From the NCBI RefSeq assembly GCF_012584455.1, contig NZ_JABAEB010000002.1:248001-312000 (forward strand): DNA of 64,000 nucleotides, given 5' to 3'. Shown piece by piece: positions 57,256 to 64,000 of the stretch; within the stretch, counting starts at the first letter, position 1, and each line of letters begins with the position of its first letter. The stretch is from Shewanella oncorhynchi. GTDB lineage: Bacteria > Pseudomonadota > Gammaproteobacteria > Enterobacterales > Shewanellaceae. Below the pieces are notes generated by a model. It searched no databases and had not been told where the DNA came from. It saw nothing but the letters and a program-made list of their open reading frames with translations. The position numbers and the translations under genes are program-made.

Positions 57256-58824
57256 CTACTTAGCTTTAAATCCCACTCGAAATCCGCCCCAATGTTTACC
57301 GTTTACAAAAATGGGTACCGACAAGTCGTGCATCACTTCGCCCGTATCGCGTTTATAAGTTTGCAATAGCACAGGTTCAGTATGGGCGCCGCAACGGATT
57401 CCTGTCGGATCATTAAACAAGCGTTTGGTTCGATTGTGCACCATATCAACCTCAACTTTGCCTGTCAGTGCTTGGCTAAAGCGTTTATTATGGGTCGGAA
57501 AATAACCTTTCCTATCAACGGCTCCCGCATAAATAATTTCGCTGTTTTTTGCCAGAATGGGCTCTTGAATTGTTGGAAAATGCTGATCGGTATAACGATC
57601 GAAAGCCGTGCTGTATTTCTGCGGCTGAGTATTGGTAATAGGTTGGTATTTAGGATTAAACAAATCAGCCTCGCTAAAACTGCCACTGGCTAAACCTTGT
57701 GCTAACTTGTCACCGCACGCTTTAGCGGCAACATTCGCCAATTGCAGAACCTGCTGATCGAAGGTTTGTGTATCCCATTTAGACAGCGCTTTAAAAATAC
57801 CCTCAGTGGTCAAGGATAAAGTAAAGGCCTGCTCGGATACGCTATGACTCTGTTTACCCGTCGAATTTAACGAGTCACGAATTTGAGTCACCGAGCGGCT
57901 AATGTCGTTAGTAGTGTTGTTATATTGTTTGAGTGAATCTTCCATATCACCTAAGGCATGGGCCGATTGAGTCACAGAAGCCGAAATCTCAGTGAAGTGC
58001 GCGTCTAACTCGCCCATAGCCGCGACCACATCGGCGGTTTGCGTCACGACCCTTTCCATCAGCCCAGAAGTTTTATCCGTTTCACTGCGGATTTCTAATA
58101 GCATTTTGCCAATATCTTGGGTTGCACCCGCCGTTTTCCCCGCAAGGCTGCGTACTTCGTCTGCCACTACCGCAAAACCTCGACCCTGCTCTCCCGCACG
58201 GGCCGCCTCGATAGCCGCATTTAACGCCAACAGATTAGTTTGCTCGGCAACGGAGTTAATCACTTCGGTAATTTTTTGGATTTCTTCGGCTCTTGATTTA
58301 AGCGCCTGCACTTGCTCAGCGGCGGTATCAATATCCGTACTCAGTGAACGAATAGCCGCAACACCTTTCTGAGCTTGACTTCGTCCCTGCACGCTAACGC
58401 GCTCAGCCTCTTGAGCTTGGCCTAAAATATCGGCGGCATTATCGCCAAGTTGGGCCGTAGTGTGACTCAATTGCCCCGCGGCAACCGCAATGGCACTGGC
58501 ATGCTCGCCATTTGATTCAATTGATTTATTCAATAAATCAATAAAATGCGACACCTCAGCCGAACCGATAGCAATTTTGCTGGTTTGCACACTAATGTCG
58601 TGGGCGGGGATGCTTTGCTCTTGTAATGCATTAATGTTTGCCTCATCGGTGTCGAGCTTAGCCTTAGATGCGCGCAAACACACCCACACCACTAAGCCAC
58701 AGGCAAGTGCGCCCAAGATCACCGCCTGCACAATGCTCGGAAGATGCAGCCCCTCAAGTAATAAACTCCCCAGAGTGACCAGCGTAAAACTGATGAAAAT
58801 TAAAATTTTTTGTTGTATTTCCAT
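57256..58824 (-). CDS. Methyl-accepting chemotaxis protein with C-terminal sensor domain
   Basis: Chemoreceptor of about 522 residues with an unusual order. Two adjacent N-terminal transmembrane helices (about 6-25 and 30-50) with almost no loop, then the cytoplasmic signalling domain with its invariant tip [32 protein letters not shown] (about 195-230), and last a 120-residue domain (about 400-520) containing [37 protein letters not shown] and a [13 protein letters not shown] ending, similar to PAS/Cache-like folds. No periplasmic sensor exists, so sensing is probably cytoplasmic. The ATG at 58824 is behind GGGAAG; the open frame extends 7 codons upstream. Confidence 0.88.
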   Translation of the reverse strand: MEIQQKILIFISFTLVTLGSLLLEGLHLPSIVQAVILGALACGLVVWVCLRASKAKLDTDEANINALQEQSIPAHDISVQTSKIAIGSAEVSHFIDLLNKSIESNGEHASAIAVAAGQLSHTTAQLGDNAADILGQAQEAERVSVQGRSQAQKGVAAIRSLSTDIDTAAEQVQALKSRAEEIQKITEVINSVAEQTNLLALNAAIEAARAGEQGRGFAVVADEVRSLAGKTAGATQDIGKMLLEIRSETDKTSGLMERVVTQTADVVAAMGELDAHFTEISASVTQSAHALGDMEDSLKQYNNTTNDISRSVTQIRDSLNSTGKQSHSVSEQAFTLSLTTEGIFKALSKWDTQTFDQQVLQLANVAAKACGDKLAQGLASGSFSEADLFNPKYQPITNTQPQKYSTAFDRYTDQHFPTIQEPILAKNSEIIYAGAVDRKGYFPTHNKRFSQALTGKVEVDMVHNRTKRLFNDPTGIRCGAHTEPVLLQTYKRDTGEVMHDLSVPIFVNGKHWGGFRVGFKAK

Positions 58825-59259
58825 ATACTTCCCGTAACTACGCAAGGTAAAAATGAAAGGGAAATGCTAAGAGTCGAATCATTAGCCTTCATTCAGCTGC
58901 TATCAATTACAGCGGCTATTGCTTACAACTGACGAGGGAGGGCTAACTATGATAGCGCTCAAGATTTATAGTTTTAGTCTATTTCTCTGAATAAGCTAGA
59001 TAATTTATCTCGCTAAATAAACAAAGTAGAAGTTAGCTATCATCAACAGTCTCACGAGCGTATGGCATTAGACATTAGTATTAATCTATCGCGATATAGT
59101 CCTAGCCTATCTAAAAGCGGATCTTCCTTGAGAAAACCAACTTTGCCCTGAAATGCGTGCCCCGTCGCCTTCTAGGTAATAAATCACATAGGGACGACTG
59201 CACTTATGCCAAGAAAACTGCTAATATCGGCGCAATTTTTTTGAGCTAACGAGATCAAG
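58825..59259. other. Divergent intergenic region before the YebC-family gene
   Basis: About 435 nt without a protein-like frame or clear palindrome. It must hold promoters for the chemoreceptor and the YebC-family gene; I could not identify them with confidence. Confidence 0.4.
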
Positions 59260-59982
59260 ATGGGCAGAGCATATCAAAACAAGAAAGAATCCATGGCGAA
59301 AACAGCCGGTCAAAAAACCCGCATTTATTCACGCTACGGTAAAGAGATTTACGTTGTCGCTAAGCAAGGCGGCGTTGAGCCCGATGGAAACTTATCACTG
59401 CGTCGCTTAATTGAACGCGCTAAGAAAGACCAAGTGCCTGCGCATGTTATTGAACGCGCAATTGAAAAAGCCAAAGGCGGCGGTGGTGAAGATTACGATA
59501 CCGCCCGTTACGAAGGTTTTGGTCCTGGCAACTGCATGGTCATTGTTGACTGCTTAACCGATAACGTAAAACGTACCTTCACCGAAGTGCGTCAAGCCTT
59601 CGTGAAAAACGATGCCAAACTCGGCGGCCCAGGTACAGTTGGCCACATGTTTGATCATCAAGCCGTGTTCGTGTTTGCGGGTGATGACGAAGATGCGATT
59701 TTAGAACTGCTGATGATGGCTGACGTTGATGTAAGCGATGTTGAGCTTGAAGATGGCTTAATCACAGTATACGCGCCACACACTGAATACTTTAAAGTCA
59801 AAACTGCACTGACCGAAGCGATGCCAGAGGTTAACTTTGAATTTGACAATATCACCTTCGTACCGCAGGACATGACTAAAGTTGAAGGTGAAGATGTCGT
59901 TATGTTTGAAAAGTTTATTGCCGCACTTGAAGATTGTGACGACGTACAAAACGTCTATCACAATGCGGAAATTGATGACTAG
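59260..59982 (+). CDS. YebC/PmpR-family protein
   Basis: A 240-residue YebC/TACO1-family protein. It has the standard [38 protein letters not shown] opening, then [33 protein letters not shown] and [19 protein letters not shown], and an acidic C-terminal domain. The family was first described as DNA-binding regulators; recent work on relatives ties it to relief of ribosome stalling at proline-rich stretches. The spelling [21 protein letters not shown] suggests the YeeN-like branch rather than YebC itself (MAGHSKWANIKHRKA). No operon partner. Confidence 0.9.
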   Translation: MGRAYQNKKESMAKTAGQKTRIYSRYGKEIYVVAKQGGVEPDGNLSLRRLIERAKKDQVPAHVIERAIEKAKGGGGEDYDTARYEGFGPGNCMVIVDCLTDNVKRTFTEVRQAFVKNDAKLGGPGTVGHMFDHQAVFVFAGDDEDAILELLMMADVDVSDVELEDGLITVYAPHTEYFKVKTALTEAMPEVNFEFDNITFVPQDMTKVEGEDVVMFEKFIAALEDCDDVQNVYHNAEIDD

Positions 59983-60002
59983 ACGTTTCTTTCGCCTGAA
60001 AC

Positions 60003-60032
60003 AAAAACGCAGCCCTTGGCTGCGTTTTTTTA
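60003..60032 (+). terminator. Intrinsic terminator
   Basis: AAAAACGCAGCC-CTT-GGCTGCGTTTTT with further T bases, after the YebC-family gene. A-run on the opposite side allows it to serve the convergent oxygenase gene too. Confidence 0.85.
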
Positions 60033-60044
60033 TAGGTCAAAATA

Positions 60045-61709
60045 TTAAGCTTCAATAAAGCAACCATGAAATCCTAGTGGCAATACTCTGTTCATTTGAG
60101 CCGAAGCGATGGGGCCCGCACTGATATCACTGGCACGAAACAAAGACAAACCAGACTGTGCATTATGGTAATCGAGCCAAGTCATCAGTAAATAAGCTTC
60201 GTGCTGCTCAATGGCGGGGATATAGAGCGGCTCTTCGGCAATCTTACCTTTGCCAAGATAAAACTCGCTATAGCTCGCGTAGCCAAGTGTATCCGCACTG
60301 TGTTTGCTGCTGTCTTTTGCATTATGAATACAATACAGAGTGTTACTTAGCCCTGATTCAGAGTCAGATTCTGCTTCATATTTAAAGTTAGAGCTGGAGC
60401 CAGAGTTAACAGCTGAATCTGATCTTGCTCCAACGCCAAATAACGGAACAAACGCCGAAGCCCCACCTGTTTTCTCTGCAAACGCTTTTTCACCGCTAGT
60501 TTGTTTTTTACTCATAATGTGCTGCGAAAACTGGGGAAACTCCATCATCACGCCGCTACGGTTAATACGGGCAGAGGAAGACAAGGTCTCCGCAAACTGC
60601 GCTTTGCTAGCTACTGTGAGCGGTACTGTGAGCGGTACTGTGATAGTCACTAACTCTGCATGGGGTGTCTTAGTTTTACGCTCCCCCGTCAGTAACCCCT
60701 TCATCCCTTGGGTTAAAATAGCTGAATTGGGGTAGAGGCAAAGCTGCACAGAAAGTTCGTCATTCTTCTCAATGGCTTGACCAAAGTGAAACACAAATCC
60801 CGCAGGCAGCGGGTGTAACTGGCGCGCTTTAAAGTCGGCTTTGTCGATAACCAGTAATTGCGATGGCAATTCGGGGCGCCATTTAAAAGCATCAATATAA
60901 GTTTCGCCCTCTTCATAAACGCAGGATGAAATGTAAAACACCAGCTTATTCTCACTCTGCGCGAAGGCATGTAAGTAACTCGCCTGTGGTAATTCAATCA
61001 CTTCCATTCTGGCTATGCTGTCATCGGACGCCACTTGATACACAAGTAATTGCTTCTCACCGCCGACATACCAGACGCCAAAATTCCATAGTCCACCTTG
61101 TCCGTCATCGAGCGGGTGAGCAGAAAAGGGCAAGCCCTTAAATTTGTCACCAAAGCTTTTCACGCCAAGCGTGGTTAAGGTCTGGGCATCAAGTCGATAG
61201 GGTGAACCCGCCTCCCATAAAGCGAGCAACTCGCCGTGGCGCGGCAATAAACTAGTATTAGCCACATTCAAATCATCGTTATTTCGAATAGGTAAAGCAT
61301 TGGGGATCACTGTGCCTGCGGTCGTGTACTTAAACGCGCCAGCGGCCTCTTCGACTTTAAACTTCTTTGTTTGGATAAACTTAGCCTGATGCTGAATTTG
61401 CCCATTGCTCACACTAAACTGTTGCACCATGCCATCACCATCAAACCAATGTTGATATGCCTTACCTGCCCGAGACATTTTCGCTGGCCCATTACGATAT
61501 AGATTGCCATTCAACTGCGCTGGCCACTCGCCCGAAACCTGCATAGTGAGTAGCTGATAGTCGCCTTCAGCACCACTAAATCCAATCGCCCATGGCTCAC
61601 GTGCGACCGTTTGTGCGCTATCCAGCGCCAATAATTTATCCACTGAACTTGCCCAAACTGCACTCGTCATGAGGGCGGCTGAGCCTGCTAAAAATTGACG
61701 TCTATCCAT
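60045..61709 (-). CDS. Tat-exported carotenoid oxygenase family enzyme
   Basis: Non-haem iron dioxygenase of the RPE65/carotenoid-cleavage family, 554 residues. The N-terminus MDRRQFLAGSAALMTSAVWA carries a twin-arginine (RRQFL) signal, so it is probably folded in the cytoplasm and moved to the periplasm. Family marks are NGNLYRNGPAKM, HWFDGDGMVQQF and the four likely iron-binding histidines in FSAHPLDD, YLHAFAQ, FVFHFGQA and GFHGCF near the C-terminus. Residues about 410-450 form a Ser/Glu-rich insert (DSAVNSGSSSNFKYEAESDSE). A short tandem duplication encodes VPLTVPLT near 360. It is co-transcribed with the upstream DUF2141 gene (14-nt gap). The substrate (a carotenoid, stilbene or other alkene) is unknown. 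Confidence 0.88.
   Translation of the reverse strand: MDRRQFLAGSAALMTSAVWASSVDKLLALDSAQTVAREPWAIGFSGAEGDYQLLTMQVSGEWPAQLNGNLYRNGPAKMSRAGKAYQHWFDGDGMVQQFSVSNGQIQHQAKFIQTKKFKVEEAAGAFKYTTAGTVIPNALPIRNNDDLNVANTSLLPRHGELLALWEAGSPYRLDAQTLTTLGVKSFGDKFKGLPFSAHPLDDGQGGLWNFGVWYVGGEKQLLVYQVASDDSIARMEVIELPQASYLHAFAQSENKLVFYISSCVYEEGETYIDAFKWRPELPSQLLVIDKADFKARQLHPLPAGFVFHFGQAIEKNDELSVQLCLYPNSAILTQGMKGLLTGERKTKTPHAELVTITVPLTVPLTVASKAQFAETLSSSARINRSGVMMEFPQFSQHIMSKKQTSGEKAFAEKTGGASAFVPLFGVGARSDSAVNSGSSSNFKYEAESDSESGLSNTLYCIHNAKDSSKHSADTLGYASYSEFYLGKGKIAEEPLYIPAIEQHEAYLLMTWLDYHNAQSGLSLFRASDISAGPIASAQMNRVLPLGFHGCFIEA
60612..60643. repeat. In-frame 12-bp tandem repeat inside the oxygenase gene
   Basis: The unit TACTGTGAGCGG occurs 2.7 times, each full unit encoding four residues (VPLT). 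A change in copy number would keep the frame. Confidence 0.85.
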
Positions 61710-61723
61710 GGCGCAGCTCTCCC

Positions 61724-62215
61724 TTAGCGAATATGTATGGTGATTTGCGCATCAGCCTGCAGACTAAAACTGGCGTCTTTAAAGCTCGCTGGTCCAAAAC
61801 TGCCGGCGTTATTGCTAAAGCCATAACCTTCACTCGGCACACCTAACATATTGGTATCTAAACTGTGATTGTTGTTTTCATCATGAAAGACCTTTACCGC
61901 GTATTGGCCATCGGCGAGATCGCTAAATACCAGCCTATGCTCTGTCTTAGTGACGGGTTTTATCATAGAAGCGCTAGGATTATGGCCTGCAGCGTAATCC
62001 TCGGCATTGGCATAAAGCTCAACCATCAAGGCGCCGGTTTGTACTTGAATATTATCGATATCCACAGTCAGGGTATGTGCCTGAATCCCTGTGGAAATGC
62101 TCGCTGCAGACAAGAGCAAGCAAGCTAAGCCTGCACCCCGAATCGCTGATAACGTCCTTTTCGTCTTATTAGCTTGGCGAGCCAGTGTTGTCATAGCCGA
62201 GTTCATGTGTTTCAT
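61724..62215 (-). CDS. Secreted DUF2141 protein
   Basis: A 163-residue secreted protein. After a long basic N-region comes a signal peptide (about 25-46, ending ...STGIQA), then a domain with the DUF2141 hallmark YAVKVFHDENNNHSLDTNMLGVPSEGYGFSNNAGSFGPASFKDASFSL. Such domains are small beta sandwiches of unknown function found beside oxygenases and lipid-related enzymes. AGGAG lies 6 nt before the ATG. It forms an operon with the carotenoid oxygenase gene, and both products are predicted to be exported (Sec here, Tat there). Confidence 0.87.
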   Translation of the reverse strand: MKHMNSAMTTLARQANKTKRTLSAIRGAGLACLLLSAASISTGIQAHTLTVDIDNIQVQTGALMVELYANAEDYAAGHNPSASMIKPVTKTEHRLVFSDLADGQYAVKVFHDENNNHSLDTNMLGVPSEGYGFSNNAGSFGPASFKDASFSLQADAQITIHIR

Positions 62216-62290
62216 GTCTTACTCCTGTTATTTGCGCTCATAAGTAACTGCGATGGAGTTAGCTTAAAAAATCACAGGACTAAAAACAGG

Positions 62291-62335
62291 TGCCAAAAGT
62301 CATGAAACAAAATGATAACAACATGACTTTTGGCA
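62291..62335. promoter_or_regulatory. Inverted repeat with 14-bp arms between divergent operons
   Basis: TGCCAAAAGTCATG and CATGACTTTTGGCA are exact complements, 17 nt apart, centre to centre 31 nt (about three helical turns). It lies between the DUF2141-oxygenase operon and the histidine kinase gene. The GTCATG core resembles sites of DesR-like response regulators, so it may be the operator of the regulator encoded just downstream. Confidence 0.6.
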
Positions 62336-62398
62336 TAGTGACATCTGGCGGTGATACCTTAGAATGGTCGGCAGAATTGGATTAAGGAATAGACATTC

Positions 62399-63577
62399 GT
62401 GCTAGAAAATCGATTAGCGAAAGAAGAAAACATGTTGATTGCCGCTGGAGTGCTCACTTGGGCATTAGTCGCTTGGGTTGGGATAAATCAAGCCGCATTG
62501 CATACATGGCAAGGCATGCTAAATGCCGTACTGTATGGGCTGTTTGTAGTGCAATTTATACTGATAGCTACCGATAAAGTTGCGCATAATAATATTCGAC
62601 TTCGCTGCATAACCACGCTAGCGATGCCGTTGATCGTGTTGAGCTTAATGCTCACAGCAAACAACGCATTACTGCCTATCCTCTTCGTTATTTGGGCGTC
62701 ACTGTTGCCTGAGTTTTTCAATCGCCGCCAAGCTATTTCACAGCTGCTGCTAGCCAACCTTGTTTATTACGCGCTGCTGAAATGGCAATTGCATGAACAA
62801 AGCAATGTGTTCAATATTTTGATTTATCTTGGCTTTCAACTCTTTGCCTACAGCAGTAGCCAAGCAAGGCTTTCTGAACGTAAATCACGTTTGATACAAG
62901 AACAGCTAAACCAACAGCTTATTGCCACTCGCGCCCTACTGAGCCAAGCCAGCGAACAGCAAGAAAGATTAAGGATATCACGCGATTTGCACGACATTCT
63001 CGGCCACCAACTCACAGCGCTTTCCCTGCAATTGGAAGTACTAAGCCATACAGCGCCCGAGGAGCTCAAACCTCAAGTAAACCAAAGTAAATCCTTAGCT
63101 AAACAGCTACTTGAAAGTATTCGCGCCGTCGTCAGGGCGCAAAGAGTGCAAGTCGGATTGAATTTAGTCCCACCTTTAGAGGCACTGATGACCCGCTTAC
63201 CCAACGTGACTCTTAACTGCAAAGGGATGAAGCCACTGCAATCAGCCGAACTGACTCAGGCACTACTGTTAGTGCTGCAGGAAGGCATCAGCAACGCCGT
63301 ACGTCACGGCAAGGCGAATCAACTGCAATTGAGCATGCAAGACTCCCAAAGCGCGCTGGTATTGCAACTAAGCGACAACGGCGTGGGGCTAACACGGGGA
63401 GCCGCGCGAAACGCATCAGTTAAAAGCGGCACAGGGCTAAACGGTACAGGACAGCTCGGTACAGGGCTCGGCGGCATGCAGGAAAGGCTACAACCCTTTA
63501 ATGGCACCTTGGAGTTAAGGGCAAATGACTCGGCGCCCGGCTGCCAACTCACCCTCACACTCCCTGCACTCGCTTAA
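62399..63577 (+). CDS. NarL/DesK-type sensor histidine kinase
   Basis: A 392-residue sensor kinase. About five or six transmembrane helices (residues 12-150) without a large periplasmic loop, a coiled coil, the HisKA_3 dimerisation box RISRDLHDILGHQLTALSLQLE (phosphorylated His198) and a HATPase_c domain with QEGISNAVRHGKA (N box) and LSDNGVGL (G1 box). Between G1 and GLGGMQERL (G2) is a Gly/Thr-rich insert SGTGLNGTGQLGTGLGG. It begins at a GTG with AAGGA 10 nt upstream; the next ATG is 11 codons later. The partner response regulator follows after 29 nt. The signal is probably membrane state or a lipophilic compound, as in DesK. Confidence 0.88.
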   Translation: MLENRLAKEENMLIAAGVLTWALVAWVGINQAALHTWQGMLNAVLYGLFVVQFILIATDKVAHNNIRLRCITTLAMPLIVLSLMLTANNALLPILFVIWASLLPEFFNRRQAISQLLLANLVYYALLKWQLHEQSNVFNILIYLGFQLFAYSSSQARLSERKSRLIQEQLNQQLIATRALLSQASEQQERLRISRDLHDILGHQLTALSLQLEVLSHTAPEELKPQVNQSKSLAKQLLESIRAVVRAQRVQVGLNLVPPLEALMTRLPNVTLNCKGMKPLQSAELTQALLLVLQEGISNAVRHGKANQLQLSMQDSQSALVLQLSDNGVGLTRGAARNASVKSGTGLNGTGQLGTGLGGMQERLQPFNGTLELRANDSAPGCQLTLTLPALA

Positions 63578-63606
63578 CTTTTTATTAAAAACGCTTTGGG
63601 ATCACT

Positions 63607-64000
63607 ATGGATACGCAAAACAACATTATCAGTGTCGGTTTAGTGGAAGATCAGCAATTGGTTCGCCAAGGTATCGCCAGCCTGCTCGCTATTTCCGACA
63701 ACATTCGCGTGTTATGGCAAGCCGAAGACGGTCAAGATGCACTCAAAAAGCTTGCCAGCAATCCCGTCGATGTGCTGCTCAGTGATATCCGTATGCCAAA
63801 TCTTGATGGTATCGCCATGCTCAAACAGATACGCCAGAGTGCCAATCGCTTACCTGTCATCATGTTAACCACCTTCGATGACAGTGAGTTATTCCTCAAT
63901 AGTTTACAGGCGGGAGCCAACGGCTTTTTGCTCAAGGACGTGTCACTCGACAAGTTACTGCACGCCATCGAAACCGTCGCCAAAGGCGGCTACTTGATAG
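63607..64000 (+). CDS. NarL/LuxR-type response regulator, truncated by the window end
   Basis: First 131 residues of the response regulator paired with the upstream kinase. Receiver domain with acidic pocket Glu14-Asp15, phospho-acceptor Asp60 in VLLSDIRMPNLDG, the conserved Thr in LTTFDD and Lys in FLLKDVS. The expected LuxR-type HTH lies beyond the window edge. GGGA precedes the ATG by 6 nt. It is open to the right; nothing suggests it is broken. Confidence 0.88.
   Translation, partial: MDTQNNIISVGLVEDQQLVRQGIASLLAISDNIRVLWQAEDGQDALKKLASNPVDVLLSDIRMPNLDGIAMLKQIRQSANRLPVIMLTTFDDSELFLNSLQAGANGFLLKDVSLDKLLHAIETVAKGGYLI

Noticed and set aside
1..64000. CRISPR arrays, insertion sequences, prophage genes, tRNA or rRNA genes
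   Set aside because: No spaced direct repeats, transposase or phage motifs, or cloverleaf-like sequences other than tmRNA were seen by eye.

Overview
The window looks like chromosomal DNA of a Shewanella species. This is a genus-level inference from gene content, not a database match. The grounds are a malQ-glgBXPCA glycogen cluster, betIBA followed by an unusually short BCCT transporter and a TorF-type porin, aceBA, a TIGR02922 protein, smpB-ssrA with the tag ANDDNYALAA, and a split borosin pair closely resembling SonM/SonA of S. oneidensis. Coding density is high. I see no insertion sequence, prophage, CRISPR array, tRNA or rRNA.

Layout. 1-7.8 kb: a small membrane protein, a periplasmic solute-binding protein, a CobW-type GTPase, an RhlE-type helicase and a large PAS-GGDEF-EAL protein. 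7.9-20.7 kb: a complete glycogen synthesis and breakdown cluster on the minus strand (malQ, glgB, glgX, glgP, glgC, glgA in transcription order), with glgB-glgX-glgP joined by 1-nt gaps or overlaps. 21.2-28.6 kb: a lipoprotein cyclophilin, a MarR regulator, a TorF porin with a BCCT-like carrier, then betA, betB and betI behind a perfect 20-bp palindrome. 29.2-36.2 kb: an iron-dependent alcohol dehydrogenase, small unknown proteins, an acyl-CoA thioesterase, and the glyoxylate shunt aceB-aceA. 37.0-41.3 kb: a TonB-dependent siderophore receptor with Fur-like sites and a KefB/C-type antiporter.

41.6-44.5 kb is the most interesting region. A tetrapyrrole-methylase-fold alpha-N-methyltransferase, a 70-residue precursor ending in a hydrophobic core, and a TPR-GGDEF diguanylate cyclase lie head to tail. 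The first two form a split borosin (backbone N-methylated RiPP) system. The cyclase starts 6 nt after the precursor stop and may link the peptide to c-di-GMP signalling.

44.9-47.5 kb holds translation and envelope housekeeping: bamE, rnfH (ratB), ratA, smpB and tmRNA. 47.7-54.7 kb: a second RhlE-type helicase, a GAF/PAS-GGDEF-EAL protein and a LonB-like protease. 54.7-59.9 kb: an Old Yellow Enzyme divergent from a TetR regulator with three copies of one operator between them, a TIGR02922 protein, a chemoreceptor with its putative sensor at the C-terminus, and a YebC-family protein. 60-64 kb: a Tat-exported carotenoid-oxygenase-family enzyme with a DUF2141 protein, facing a NarL/DesK-type two-component system cut by the window end. 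A 14-bp-arm inverted repeat lies between them and may be the response regulator's operator.
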